A DNA stretch of 49,600 bases from assembly GCA_947496555.1 (NCBI GenBank), contig CANMDH010000042.1, positions 1 through 49,600 on the forward strand, in the 5' to 3' direction. Source of the DNA: an uncultured Aquimarina sp. Its GTDB lineage: Bacteria > Bacteroidota > Bacteroidia > Flavobacteriales > Flavobacteriaceae. A program made the position numbers and the translations under genes. The notes below the pieces were generated by a model. The model did not search any database. It saw nothing but the letters and a program-made list of their open reading frames with translations, and was not told the DNA's origin. Shown here piece by piece: positions 25,794-34,758 of the stretch (position 1 is the stretch's first letter; every line of letters starts with the position of its first letter).

Positions 25794-26300
25794 TTACTCA
25801 TTACTATTATTGCATCCTTCCCTTGTTCGGGTATCTGCAATGGCAATGATCTTCCAGGATTCTCCATCATTATACAGTTGAAAAACATTCACTCCGCAGT
25901 GGCTAAAATGATCATTAACATAGAATTCATAGGGAGTCCATACATTAGCTATCGCAGAATCAGCATCAATCTTGAAAAGCAATAATCGCTCATCCCAGCG
26001 TTGTCCAGTCGGTCTGGTCTTTATCGCTGTTAGGAAATTACCTACATCTGTTTTAACCGACTTTTTGCCTCCTATTTTTGTTTTAGTAATGGTTTGCATC
26101 ACTATATTATAATCCATCGTCTTTTTCATTTTTGAAGTATCGCCAGAATGAAATCCATCGAAAAACTCTAAAATGGTAGCTTTTACTTCCTCCTTATACC
26201 GATTTACATCATCTTTGTTCATATCTTTTTGTGAATAACTGGTATGACCAAATAAAAAGAGCATCAAAATAAACATCTGTAACTTATACATAACCATCAT
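25794..26300 (-). CDS. Exported NTF2-like (SnoaL/DUF4440-type) protein
   Basis: A 168-aa protein with a Sec signal peptide (YKLQMFILMLFLFGHTSYSQ) and one small cone-shaped alpha/beta domain. Features are VKATILEFFDGFHSGDTSKMKKTM, then strands with AIANVWTPYEFYVNDHFSHCGVNVFQLYNDGESWKIIAIADTR. These place it in the NTF2-like superfamily of periplasmic proteins common in Flavobacteria. Such proteins bind or hydrolyse small molecules, but no catalytic residue can be assigned. Three Met codons lie within the first four residues (26300, 26297 and 26291); the last gives the most regular signal peptide. It is convergent to serine dehydratase with only 49 bp and no clear hairpin between them. Confidence 0.8.
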   Translation of the reverse strand: MMVMYKLQMFILMLFLFGHTSYSQKDMNKDDVNRYKEEVKATILEFFDGFHSGDTSKMKKTMDYNIVMQTITKTKIGGKKSVKTDVGNFLTAIKTRPTGQRWDERLLLFKIDADSAIANVWTPYEFYVNDHFSHCGVNVFQLYNDGESWKIIAIADTRTREGCNNSNE

Positions 26301-26312
26301 TTTTTAAAGCTA

Positions 26313-26341
26313 TAAATGTAAGGTTTTAATTGTTGTCACAA
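26313..26341 (-). promoter_or_regulatory. Promoter of the NTF2-like gene
   Basis: On the minus strand TTG (26339-26341), 18 bp, then TACATTTA (26313-26320), one mismatch to TAnnTTTG. Initiation near 26308 would give a short leader before the start codons. Confidence 0.4.
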
Positions 26342-26393
26342 ATAGCTAGTTATCGATTACAAAAAATAAAAGAAAATCAATACTAATATAGAC

Positions 26394-26424
26394 TTGTTAC
26401 GATATTGTTAAATGATTACTTTTA
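26394..26424 (+). promoter_or_regulatory. panB promoter
   Basis: TTG (26394-26396), 20 bp, then TACTTTTA (26417-26424), one mismatch in the -7 box. Initiation near 26429 leaves an 18-nt leader before the ATG at 26447 and rules out the TTG at 26405 as a start. Confidence 0.5.
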
Positions 26425-26446
26425 CACTCCTAAAAAACAACACCAA

Positions 26447-27265
26447 ATGTCAACAGCAAAGAAAGATTACAAACGTGTCACGGTAAAATCCCTTGTGGAG
26501 ATGAAGTCTAATGGAGAAAAAATCTCTATGTTAACCGCTTATGATTATACCATGGCCAAGATTGTTGATGGTGCTGGTGTAGATGTAATTTTGGTGGGGG
26601 ATTCTGCATCCAATGTAATGGCAGGTCATGAAACTACACTTCCAATTACCTTGGATCAAATGATCTATCATGCTTCTTCGGTCATAAGAGCTATAGATAG
26701 GGCTCTAATTGTAGTGGATATCCCTTTTGGAAGTTATCAAAGTGATCCAAAAGAAGCATTAAGATCTGCTATAAGAATTATGAAAGAATCTGGTGCTCAT
26801 GCTGTTAAGATGGAAGGTGGAAAAGAAGTTAAAGAATCTATCAAGCGTACCTTAAATGCCGGGATTCCGGTTATGGGTCACTTGGGACTTACTCCACAGT
26901 CTATCTATAAATTCGGAACATATACGGTGCGCGCCAAAGAGGAGGAAGAAGCAGAACAATTAAAGGAAGATGCCTTGATGTTAGAAAGAATTGGATGTTT
27001 TGCTATTGTTTTAGAAAAAGTTCCTGCCAAATTGGCCAAAGAAGTGGCGCAAAGTCTTACCATTCCGATTATTGGTATTGGTGCAGGAAATGGTGTCGAC
27101 GGACAAGTATTGGTTACTCATGATATGTTGGGGATGACCCACGAATTTAATCCTCGTTTCTTAAGACGATACCTGGATCTTTATACCGAAATGACCAATG
27201 CTTTTAAGCAATATGTGTCTGATGTCAAGGCTGTTGATTTCCCTAATGAAAATGAGCAATATTAA
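26447..27265 (+). CDS. panB: 3-methyl-2-oxobutanoate hydroxymethyltransferase
   Basis: A 272-aa TIM-barrel enzyme, the first committed step of pantothenate and CoA synthesis. It adds a hydroxymethyl group from 5,10-methylene-tetrahydrofolate to alpha-ketoisovalerate. Family motifs in order are [39 protein letters not shown] (metal Asp), [27 protein letters not shown] and [21 protein letters not shown]. The start was chosen as MSTAKKDYK, which is preceded by a promoter and gives the usual family length. It stands apart from other pan genes. The repeat-flanked four-helix-bundle gene follows 50 bp downstream. Confidence 0.95.
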   Translation: MSTAKKDYKRVTVKSLVEMKSNGEKISMLTAYDYTMAKIVDGAGVDVILVGDSASNVMAGHETTLPITLDQMIYHASSVIRAIDRALIVVDIPFGSYQSDPKEALRSAIRIMKESGAHAVKMEGGKEVKESIKRTLNAGIPVMGHLGLTPQSIYKFGTYTVRAKEEEEAEQLKEDALMLERIGCFAIVLEKVPAKLAKEVAQSLTIPIIGIGAGNGVDGQVLVTHDMLGMTHEFNPRFLRRYLDLYTEMTNAFKQYVSDVKAVDFPNENEQY

Positions 27266-27310
27266 ATCTGGATAAGTTAGATAATTTGGATTGTTAGATT
27301 TATTAGATAA
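27266..27310 (+). repeat. Degenerate repeat tract left of the four-helix-bundle gene
   Basis: A run of related short units (GGATAAGTTAGATAA, TTGGATTGTTAGATT, TATTAGATAA). The segment TTGGATTGTTAGATT is close to the reverse complement of the AATCCAAC repeats that follow the gene, so the gene is flanked by imperfect inverted tracts. Confidence 0.5.
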
Positions 27311-27315
27311 ATTAT

Positions 27316-27666
27316 ATGCATCGATTTAGGGATTTAGAAATATGCAAAAAAAGCAGAAAATTTTGTTCCAAAATCTATACGATAACATCTAGGTTCCCTG
27401 AATCCGAAAAATTTGGGATGACGAATCAATTGCGTAGGGCTGCAGTTTCAATTCCATCTAACATAGCTGAAGGTTCTTCAAGAAAATCAAATAAAGATTT
27501 TTCAAGATTTCTACAAATCACTTTAGGTTCTGCTTATGAAATAGAAACACAATTATTAATTTCTTACGATTTAAACTTTATCGATAAGGAAGAACTTGAT
27601 TCACTTTCAAAAGACCTGGAGTCTATTATCAAAATGACTTCAAAATTTAATTCCACATTGAAATAA
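27316..27666 (+). CDS. Four-helix-bundle protein (23S intervening-sequence type)
   Basis: A 116-aa protein of the four-helix-bundle family first found encoded in 23S rRNA intervening sequences (TIGR02436-type). Diagnostic parts are FRDLEICKKSRKFCSKIY, LRRAAVSIPSNIAEGSSRKSNKDFSRFL, AYEIETQLLIS and a last Lys/Ser helix. The family forms small oligomers and has no settled function. It is scattered as single genes across Bacteroidota genomes next to short simple repeats, as here: degenerate GTTAGAT-type units before it and exact AATCCAAC units after it. This suggests a cassette inserted between panB and the pseudouridine synthase gene. Confidence 0.93.
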   Translation: MHRFRDLEICKKSRKFCSKIYTITSRFPESEKFGMTNQLRRAAVSIPSNIAEGSSRKSNKDFSRFLQITLGSAYEIETQLLISYDLNFIDKEELDSLSKDLESIIKMTSKFNSTLK

Positions 27667-27712
27667 TCCAACAATCCAACAATCCAACAATCCAACAATC
27701 CAATAATCCAGC
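27665..27712 (+). repeat. Six 8-bp AATCCAAC tandem units
   Basis: Four exact AATCCAAC copies (27665-27696) followed by AATCCAAT and AATCCAGC. The tract starts at the end of the four-helix-bundle stop codon and stops just before the next gene. Copy number is likely to vary between strains. Confidence 0.9.
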
Positions 27713-27731
27713 TGATCCAAAGAAATCCAAA

Positions 27732-28427
27732 ATGCTAAAGACCCTCTCCAATAAAAACAATCTTCAAGTGCTTTACGAAGATAATCACATTATTGCTGTT
27801 AACAAACGTGCAGGAGATATCGTACAGGGTGATAAAACCGGAGACAAGCCATTAAGTGAAGTGGTTAAAGAATATATTGCGGAAAAATATAATAAACCAG
27901 GTGCTGTTTTCCTGGGTGTAGTACATCGTTTAGATCGTCCTACAAGTGGGATTATCGTCTTTGCTAGAACAAGCAAAGCACTTCCGAGACTCAATAAACT
28001 ATTTGCTAATAAAGAAGCTAAAAAAACGTATTGGGCTGTTGTAAAAAATATGCCTCCTAAAGAAAAAGACACACTCATTCATTGGTTAAAACGCAATCCA
28101 AAGCAAAACAAATCATATGCTCATAAAAATGAGGTAACAGATAGTAAGAAAGCTATTTTAGATTATAAAATCATAAAAAAACTTAACAACTATTGTGTTA
28201 TAGAAATCGACCTTCAAACGGGTAGACATCATCAGATAAGATCTCAACTATCCTATATTGGGTGTGCCATAAAGGGAGATCTAAAGTATGGTGCCGATCG
28301 AAGTAATAAAGACGGAAGTATTCACCTTCATGCAAGAAAACTTACTTTTATGCATCCTGTTAAAAAAGAACCTTTAACGATCATCGCTCCTCCTCCATCA
28401 GATTCTATTTGGAATGAATGTATCTAA
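27732..28427 (+). CDS. RluA-family RNA pseudouridine synthase
   Basis: A 231-aa enzyme of the RluA/RluC/RluD pseudouridine synthase family. The catalytic motif HRLDRPTSG places the nucleophile at Asp68. Further signatures are LYEDNHIIAVNKRAG (before it), KTYWAVVKN, ILDYKII and TGRHHQIRSQLSYIG. There is no N-terminal S4 domain, so it is the short RluA-like type and modifies uridines in rRNA or tRNA. The target site cannot be told from sequence alone. It lies just downstream of the AATCCAAC repeats and 158 bp before an unknown membrane protein. Confidence 0.92.
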   Translation: MLKTLSNKNNLQVLYEDNHIIAVNKRAGDIVQGDKTGDKPLSEVVKEYIAEKYNKPGAVFLGVVHRLDRPTSGIIVFARTSKALPRLNKLFANKEAKKTYWAVVKNMPPKEKDTLIHWLKRNPKQNKSYAHKNEVTDSKKAILDYKIIKKLNNYCVIEIDLQTGRHHQIRSQLSYIGCAIKGDLKYGADRSNKDGSIHLHARKLTFMHPVKKEPLTIIAPPPSDSIWNECI

Positions 28428-28520
28428 ATTTCACAAGAATACCTCGATTAATTTAATGGAAAACAAGTTCTGAATTACACTTTTCAGTAGTAACATTTTA
28501 CTCATTTATTATACTAATAT

Positions 28521-28551
28521 ATTGTTTCAAACAATTGTAAGAATTATACAA
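28521..28551. promoter_or_regulatory. Two adjacent palindromes before an unknown membrane protein gene
   Basis: ATTGTTT-C-AAACAAT (28521-28535) is directly followed by TTGTA-N7-TACAA (28535-28551). Both are perfect in their arms and lie 35-65 bp upstream of the start codon at 28586. They could be operators, but no regulator is adjacent. Confidence 0.35.
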
Positions 28552-28585
28552 TAAATTGATGCACATCATCATTAATTAATAATAA

Positions 28586-29446
28586 ATGGATTATAAAACA
28601 TATTCATCAGAATTATTTAAAAATATTGATTGGGGTTTTATCTGGAGTATTCTTAAAGATATTGTTCTTCCTAACTCTGGTACACTCATTTTTAATATCA
28701 TCGTATTTCTGTTTTTAGGTTTTATAATAACCATTATATATTGTATTGTGCTATGGCGTAAGGATATTTTTAAAAGAGCTCCTAAATATTATAATTGGGC
28801 AGTAAAATTATACATTCCATTATTGATTGTAGGAATTCTATATGTTTTTGGTCAATGGGGTTTTATAAGAGGTATTTATAAAATAATGGATAATGAAAAG
28901 ACAATGATTGTTGAAGGTGTGTATAATAGTTCCGTACAGCAAATTTTTGAATCTGAAGATGCCAAAAACAAATTTGTTCTATCAGCACAAATGTTAGCCA
29001 TGAAAGTCAAATCAAATTCTCAGGATTATGTCATATTTTTTGAAAAACACCTTAAAGATTATGATACCGGTAGTTCTATTCTAAATAAAACCAAAAATAA
29101 ATTAGCAAAATTTATCGTTAACAATTATGGTGAGGATCTTTACAAATTAACGATGTATGCACTTATAACTTCTGCGGGTAAAGGACATGTAGATTTTTCT
29201 GAAGAATTACCTTATGAAGAGTTTAATGCGGTTATGGATTTATTATTAGAAGTTGGATATCAGGATATAGAAAAAGTAGTTTTATACAAATTAAGTGAAT
29301 GGTTTTCTATCGGTATTACCTCTCAATATAATACAATGGTAAAATCATTATTAATACTATTATTCCTTATTCTTATTTTTCCCTTATTAGAGTATTTTAT
29401 ATATAAAAAATGGATCGCTCCAAAATACATTTCTAAAACGACCTAG
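28586..29446 (+). CDS. Membrane protein of unknown function
   Basis: A 286-aa protein with three predicted membrane segments: about residues 33-57, 72-93 and 253-273. Between the second and third lies a soluble domain of about 155 residues, mostly helical and charged, containing TMIVEGVYNSSVQQIFESEDAKNKF and GHVDFSEELPYEEFNAVMDLLLEVGY. No known family can be named. The layout (two N-terminal helices, soluble domain, C-terminal helix) resembles small bacterial sensor or anchoring proteins, but this is only topology. It is monocistronic. Two perfect palindromes sit just upstream. Confidence 0.7.
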   Translation: MDYKTYSSELFKNIDWGFIWSILKDIVLPNSGTLIFNIIVFLFLGFIITIIYCIVLWRKDIFKRAPKYYNWAVKLYIPLLIVGILYVFGQWGFIRGIYKIMDNEKTMIVEGVYNSSVQQIFESEDAKNKFVLSAQMLAMKVKSNSQDYVIFFEKHLKDYDTGSSILNKTKNKLAKFIVNNYGEDLYKLTMYALITSAGKGHVDFSEELPYEEFNAVMDLLLEVGYQDIEKVVLYKLSEWFSIGITSQYNTMVKSLLILLFLILIFPLLEYFIYKKWIAPKYISKTT

Positions 29447-29508
29447 TACTAGATATTAAAAATCAAAGTATTCATTAATACTATCAAAGTTTACGATGAA
29501 CTACCTAA

Positions 29509-30366
29509 TTACTTATAAGACCTTACACTTTCTATCACTACAGAAGTAAGAATCAAAGTTCCACCTATTATAGTAGTTAATACAGGTATTTCACCTAAAA
29601 AAATCATACCAATGATAATCCCATAAACAGGTTGCACGCTACTAATGATACTTGCAGTGGTGATCGAAAAACGTTTAAAACTGGCCAAAAACAACGTATG
29701 CCCTATCGCTGTGGTCAATAAGGCTAAAGTTAATGTTGGCAACCATTGGTCTTTAATACCAGAACTATCCATTATAAACAAAAAGGGTAATAGAAAAATG
29801 CTAACAACTACTAGCTGATACCACATCAATACCGAACCATTATAATCCCCAACTTTGGTTTTCATAATGATATTGCGCAATGCATAACACAGTGCAGAAA
29901 TAACTCCAAGAATTACCGCTTTGGTGTACGAATTCTCAAAATCCAAATCCGGAACCAGAAAATAAATCCCAAGTAATACCAACAACGCTAGTAATATATG
30001 TACTTTCTGAAATTTTGTTTTTAACAATAAAGGTTCTAACAATGCAGTAATTACAGGATATGTAAATATCGAAAGCATCCCAATAGCTACATTGGATAGT
30101 TTAAGAGAATAGAAATAGGTAATCCAATGCAGCCCCATCAAAATGCCACTCAAGATTATTGTTGGGCGATCTTTGCTGCCGGTCCTAAATGAATTTCCTT
30201 GCCATTTGCAAAAAACAAATAAAAGCAACCCTGCCATCAAAGCCCTAAAACCAATAATAACTGGTACTGGCATATCGATATATCTTCCCAAAGCCCCAGA
30301 GGTACTGATTAAAAGCATTGCAAGATTTAATTCCAGAATATTACGTAGGTGTAGATTTTTTTGCAT
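29509..30366 (-). CDS. DMT-superfamily transporter, EamA type
   Basis: A 285-aa integral membrane protein with ten predicted helices in two EamA repeats (first about residues 8-125, second about 140-283). The second repeat carries SVQPVYGIIIGMIFLGEIPVLTTIIGGTLIL, the conserved Pro-Gly-Glu region of the family. These carriers export or exchange metabolites such as amino acids. The substrate is not deducible. The start was placed at 30366 (MQKNLHLRN): the ATG at 30420 would add a hydrophilic, Lys-rich extension and overlap the upstream gene by 44 bp. With this start the gene begins 10 bp after the helical-repeat protein gene, so the two are probably cotranscribed. Confidence 0.85.
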   Translation of the reverse strand: MQKNLHLRNILELNLAMLLISTSGALGRYIDMPVPVIIGFRALMAGLLLFVFCKWQGNSFRTGSKDRPTIILSGILMGLHWITYFYSLKLSNVAIGMLSIFTYPVITALLEPLLLKTKFQKVHILLALLVLLGIYFLVPDLDFENSYTKAVILGVISALCYALRNIIMKTKVGDYNGSVLMWYQLVVVSIFLLPFLFIMDSSGIKDQWLPTLTLALLTTAIGHTLFLASFKRFSITTASIISSVQPVYGIIIGMIFLGEIPVLTTIIGGTLILTSVVIESVRSYK

Positions 30367-30376
30367 GTAGCGGGTT

Positions 30377-31921
30377 TTATCGAACCAGTTTTTCGGATTT
30401 TTCTTTAATAATATCAGCAACAGGTCTTCCTTCGATATTACTTTCTAACCATGATAAAATATCTAAATACAAAAATGCTCTTTTTTCATATGGATGATCT
30501 TCATACTGTTTCAGTCTTTTATGAAGTTTCTTAAATTCATCTTTGATTTGATGAGGATAGATATCACCAAGATTTTTTAAGAATTTGATCATTTCTTTCT
30601 GTACTTCGTACAAATCATCCATTTTTATCAAGAATCTATACGTTTCCTTTAATTGGGTTTCAAGATGGTAATCCATTCCGGCTTCATAATGGGCAACAAG
30701 GCTTAATACTCTAGAGAAACACATAAGATCCTCTCGCATTTTCAAAGACTTGTTATTAATGATTTTTGTCAAATATTCGATACACTTTCTATGATCTGCC
30801 ATACCAAAATACAAACAGCCTATCTTATAATAAAGTACCATAATATGATGATCATCAATTCTATTTTTATAGTTTTCTACTCCCTGAAGTATTTCCTCTA
30901 CCAAATATTCTCCTTCATCAAAGGTCCCCTCTAGAAAATGAATATTTAGTTTGTTATTATAGATAAACTGAAATGACAAAACTTCAATATTGTCATCTTT
31001 GGGAAAAGTTTCGCTGGTAATTGACTCTTCAAATTCTGCAAGTGTAGTCTTGAGTTGTGTTTTATCTTTTATCAGATATAGTGATTCTAACAAATAATGG
31101 TTTCCTCTTAAAAAGAAAACAGGATTCTGGGTCATCATTTTGGGGTGTTCATAAAACAAATCAACCCATTTTTTTGAATACTTGTAGCAAGACAAAAAAT
31201 CCTGAACAATAAAACTATACCACAAATGTGCTTTATACAACCATAACTTTTCCCTGAATCCCATCATACTCCACTCGTACTTTGGGAGTTTACTATGAAA
31301 GTAATTGGTGATTACATTATGTTCTTTATCACTTCGTACATAACCACTCTTTAACATTAGTCCATAAAGCTGTAGTGACAAATTTGATAACCTACTGGTA
31401 AGTACATTTTTCATACTTAACATCTTGGCTTCAACAGTCAATTCATCTGCACGGCTATTAATACTTCGCGTTATATATTGCGTCTCGATAATCTTTTCAA
31501 GTTCTACAATCTCATAGGCAATATTATGTTCTTCATTTTCCTTCGCCAGTGCTTTAGATTTTTCCAACATCTTCAGGCTTTGTTTATACAGTCCCTTGTG
31601 ATATAGAATCGAAGCAAAATCCAATTGCTCTCGTATTTGTGAGCGAATATTTTGATGCAAAGGGCTTAAGCGCAGACTAATCAAAATTTGTTTGTATAAA
31701 TGAGCTTTTAGATTAGATAACTGTTGTTTTTTTACAATTCCCTTTTTCACAATAAGCTCTTCATCCAAGATATCACTTTTATCTAAATGATTAAAGAGTG
31801 CCAAAAATTTTGAATCGGTATTTACTCCTAATCTACCAACGTATACTTTAAACTGTCGCTTTTCAGATTTAGAAAGCGATTTTACTAAAACAAACAAAGG
31901 ATCTTTTTGATCAGTAGTCAT
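30377..31921 (-). CDS. Helical-repeat (TPR-like) protein, unknown function
   Basis: A 514-aa soluble, almost entirely helical protein. It starts with a conserved SLSKSEKRQFKVYVGRL segment found in Bacteroidota hypothetical proteins. Long paired helices with TPR-like spacing follow (for example DFASILYHKGLYKQSLKMLEKSKALAKEN; MVLYYKIGCLYFGMADHRKCIEYLTKII). No enzyme motif, HTH or membrane segment is visible, so an adaptor or scaffold role is likely. It is probably cotranscribed with the EamA transporter. It is divergent from leuA across 208 bp, where I see only a 7-bp inverted repeat (32001-32007 with 32017-32023) and no recognisable leader peptide. Confidence 0.75.
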   Translation of the reverse strand: MTTDQKDPLFVLVKSLSKSEKRQFKVYVGRLGVNTDSKFLALFNHLDKSDILDEELIVKKGIVKKQQLSNLKAHLYKQILISLRLSPLHQNIRSQIREQLDFASILYHKGLYKQSLKMLEKSKALAKENEEHNIAYEIVELEKIIETQYITRSINSRADELTVEAKMLSMKNVLTSRLSNLSLQLYGLMLKSGYVRSDKEHNVITNYFHSKLPKYEWSMMGFREKLWLYKAHLWYSFIVQDFLSCYKYSKKWVDLFYEHPKMMTQNPVFFLRGNHYLLESLYLIKDKTQLKTTLAEFEESITSETFPKDDNIEVLSFQFIYNNKLNIHFLEGTFDEGEYLVEEILQGVENYKNRIDDHHIMVLYYKIGCLYFGMADHRKCIEYLTKIINNKSLKMREDLMCFSRVLSLVAHYEAGMDYHLETQLKETYRFLIKMDDLYEVQKEMIKFLKNLGDIYPHQIKDEFKKLHKRLKQYEDHPYEKRAFLYLDILSWLESNIEGRPVADIIKEKSEKLVR

Positions 31922-32129
31922 TGTAAGAAAATATATTGTAATTAATTGATTAAAAAGGAGTTAAACTGTTATTAAAATAGTTTACCATTGTAAAAACACT
32001 ATTCAAATACTTCCCTTTTGAATTCCCAAAATATAAATTCGTAAGAGATTTAAGAAACATCTTGTAAGAATATTTAAAAAAACATGATTATTTCTTAAAA
32101 GTACCAAACAAATAATTCATAGATTTCTC

Positions 32130-33302
32130 ATGAGCGATAATAAAGTCCAAATATTTGATACTACTTTAAGGGATGGCGAGCAGGTCCCTGGTTGCAAGCT
32201 TAATACAGAACAAAAATTAATTATTGCAGAGCGACTTGACCTATTGGGAGTCGATGTAATCGAAGCTGGATTTCCTGTTTCTAGCCCAGGAGATTTTAAC
32301 TCCGTAACCGAAATTACCAAAATTGTAAAAAATGCAACAGTTTGTGGGCTTACCAGAGCCGTAGAAAATGATATTAAAGTAGCTGCAGAAGCATTGGTAT
32401 ATGCAAAAAGACCAAGAATACATACTGGGATTGGTACATCAGAATCTCATATAAAATATAAATTCAATTCTACCCAGGAAAAAGTAATAGAGCGTGGTGT
32501 AGCTGCTGTAAAATATGCTAAATCCTTTGTAGAAGATGTAGAATTTTTTGCTGAAGATGCTGGTCGCACCGACAATGAGTTTTTAGCACGAGTTTGTGAA
32601 GCTATGATCAAAGCCGGGGCGACCGTTCTTAACATTCCCGATACCACAGGATATTGCTTACCCGAAGAATATGGTGCTAAAATCAAATATCTGAAGGAAA
32701 ATGTAAAAGGAATCGATAATGTTATTATCTCTTGTCACTGTCATAACGATTTAGGTCTCGCGACTGCTAATTCAATTGCAGGTGCTATTAACGGTGCCAG
32801 ACAAATAGAATGTACTATCAATGGGATTGGTGAGCGTGCCGGTAATACTGCTCTGGAAGAAGTGGTTATGATTATGAATCAGCATCCTTATTTAGACCTT
32901 AATACTAGTATCAATACAAAATTACTGTATGACACCAGTCGTATGGTATCAGAAAGTATGGGGGTGATGGTACAACCAAATAAGGCTATTGTAGGAGCCA
33001 ATGCTTTTGCCCATAGCTCAGGGATACATCAGGATGGTGTAATCAAAAATCGAGAAACGTACGAGATTATCGATCCTGTAGAAGTTGGTGTTACCGAATC
33101 TGCTATTGTTCTTACTGCAAGAAGTGGTAGAGCAGCTTTGGCTTACCGAGCAAAGAAAGTTGGATACGAATTAACCAAGCTTCAATTAGACGATGTCTAT
33201 AAAGAATTTCTGAACTTTGCAGATAAAAAGAAAGAAATTGTTGATGAAGATATCCATCAAATTATGAAGAATACAAATGTAACAGCTGCTGTTGTTGCTT
33301 AA
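32130..33302 (+). CDS. leuA: 2-isopropylmalate synthase, short form
   Basis: A 390-aa DRE-TIM metallolyase. The signature [13 protein letters not shown], the [10 protein letters not shown] metal motif and the [16 protein letters not shown] stretch identify LeuA. It condenses acetyl-CoA with 2-oxoisovalerate to start leucine synthesis. Residues from about 310 to the end only cover the linker ([19 protein letters not shown] and a final helix). The roughly 120-residue C-terminal leucine-binding regulatory domain of the 520-aa enzymes is missing, so allosteric control by leucine is not expected in the usual way. It is the first gene of leuA-leuC-leuD-leuB, with a strong hairpin before leuC. Confidence 0.93.
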   Translation: MSDNKVQIFDTTLRDGEQVPGCKLNTEQKLIIAERLDLLGVDVIEAGFPVSSPGDFNSVTEITKIVKNATVCGLTRAVENDIKVAAEALVYAKRPRIHTGIGTSESHIKYKFNSTQEKVIERGVAAVKYAKSFVEDVEFFAEDAGRTDNEFLARVCEAMIKAGATVLNIPDTTGYCLPEEYGAKIKYLKENVKGIDNVIISCHCHNDLGLATANSIAGAINGARQIECTINGIGERAGNTALEEVVMIMNQHPYLDLNTSINTKLLYDTSRMVSESMGVMVQPNKAIVGANAFAHSSGIHQDGVIKNRETYEIIDPVEVGVTESAIVLTARSGRAALAYRAKKVGYELTKLQLDDVYKEFLNFADKKKEIVDEDIHQIMKNTNVTAAVVA

Positions 33303-33324
33303 CAATACTATAGGATTATGAATG

Positions 33325-33357
33325 TACCTCCTAAGTTTTATCGAAACCTAGGAGGTA
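33325..33357 (+). promoter_or_regulatory. Strong intercistronic hairpin between leuA and leuC
   Basis: A 14-bp stem with a single A-C mismatch (TACCTCCTAAGTTT against AAACCTAGGAGGTA) and a 5-nt TATCG loop, followed by TCTTTAAATT. The right arm contains a perfect AGGAGG, 19 nt before the leuC ATG and locked in the stem. It could attenuate, terminate part of the transcripts, or mark an RNA processing point, letting leuA and leuCDB be expressed at different levels. The weak T-run argues against an efficient terminator. Confidence 0.75.
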
Positions 33358-33373
33358 TCTTTAAATTACATTA

Positions 33374-34756
33374 ATGAAGAAAACCTTATTCGATAAAGTT
33401 TGGGATGCACATGTGGTCAAAGAAATTCAAAATGGTCCACAAATATTATATATAGACAAGCATCTAATCCACGAAGTTACCAGCCCACAGGCATTTGCCG
33501 AGCTAGAACAACGTGGAATTCCTATTTTCAGGCCAGATCAAATTGTAGCGACCGCAGATCACAATACACCAACTATTGATCAGCATTTACCTGTAAAGGA
33601 TGAACTATCAAGAAATCAATTGGCACAGCTAACCAAAAACTGTAAAAAAAATAATATTACGCTTTATGGTTTAGGACATCAATACAATGGAATAGTACAT
33701 GTAATGGCTCCCGAATTGGGAATCACCCAACCAGGAATGACCATGGTTTGCGGTGATAGTCATACCTCTACTCATGGAGCTTTTGGTACCATTGCTTTCG
33801 GAATTGGGACCAGCCAGGTGGCACAGGTATTTGCAAGCCAAAGCTTGTTGCTGCAAAAACCTAAAAGCCTTAGAGTAAATGTAAACGGAAAATTAAAACC
33901 TGGAGTACTCCCTAAGGATGTTATTCTCTACATAATCGCAAAATTAGGCACCAATGCCGGCACAGGATATTTCTGCGAATATGCCGGTAATGTGTTTGAA
34001 GAAATGTCTATGGAAGGCCGTATGACTGTTTGCAATATGAGTATCGAAATGGGCGCACGTGGTGGTATGATCGCTCCAGATGAAACTACTTTTAATTACA
34101 TTAAAGGAAGAGAATTTGCTCCGAAAGATTCAGCTTTTGATGAAAAAGTAACCTACTGGAAAACGTTACCTACCGATGAAGGTGCCATATTCGACAAAGA
34201 ATATCATTTTGATGCAGCCGATATCGAACCTATGGTTACCTATGGAACCAATCCAGGTATGGGGATCAAAATTTCAGAAAATATCCCAACAAAAGATAAT
34301 GCGTCTTTCGAGAAATCATTAGCTTATATGAACTTTGAAAAAGGACAGTCGCTAATTGACCAGAAAATTAATTATGTATTTATCGGAAGTTGTACCAATA
34401 GTCGCATTGAAGATTTTAGAGTCGCAGCAAGTTATGTAAAAGGGAAGAAAAAAGCAGATAACGTAACTGCATGGTTTGTTCCTGGCTCCCAACAAGTAGC
34501 ACAACAAATTGTTGAAGAGGGTCTTAAAGAAGTATTTGAAGAGGCCGGATTTAAACTACGCCAACCAGGTTGTTCTGCATGTCTCGCAATGAATGATGAT
34601 AAAATCCCTGAAGGGGAATATTGTGTATCGACTTCAAACCGAAACTTTGAAGGACGACAAGGACAAGGATCCAGAACCATTTTGGCCAGCCCACTGGTAG
34701 CTGCAGCCACAGCAATAGAAGGAAAAATTATTGACATCACAAAACAATTGAATTAA
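33374..34756 (+). CDS. leuC: 3-isopropylmalate dehydratase large subunit
   Basis: A 460-aa aconitase-family protein. The 4Fe-4S cluster ligands are in [14 protein letters not shown] and the later CSACLAMN pair. [24 protein letters not shown] marks the substrate-binding part near residues 130-155. With LeuD it isomerises 2- to 3-isopropylmalate. It starts 16 nt after the hairpin and ends 2 bp before leuD, so the subunits are translationally coupled. The length is typical (about 465 aa). Confidence 0.97.
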   Translation: MKKTLFDKVWDAHVVKEIQNGPQILYIDKHLIHEVTSPQAFAELEQRGIPIFRPDQIVATADHNTPTIDQHLPVKDELSRNQLAQLTKNCKKNNITLYGLGHQYNGIVHVMAPELGITQPGMTMVCGDSHTSTHGAFGTIAFGIGTSQVAQVFASQSLLLQKPKSLRVNVNGKLKPGVLPKDVILYIIAKLGTNAGTGYFCEYAGNVFEEMSMEGRMTVCNMSIEMGARGGMIAPDETTFNYIKGREFAPKDSAFDEKVTYWKTLPTDEGAIFDKEYHFDAADIEPMVTYGTNPGMGIKISENIPTKDNASFEKSLAYMNFEKGQSLIDQKINYVFIGSCTNSRIEDFRVAASYVKGKKKADNVTAWFVPGSQQVAQQIVEEGLKEVFEEAGFKLRQPGCSACLAMNDDKIPEGEYCVSTSNRNFEGRQGQGSRTILASPLVAAATAIEGKIIDITKQLN

Positions 34757-34758
34757 TC

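Noticed and set aside
31922-32129. Leader-peptide attenuator or T-box before leuA
   Set aside because: No Leu-rich short frame, T-box motif or terminator/antiterminator pair is visible; only a 7-bp inverted repeat is present.
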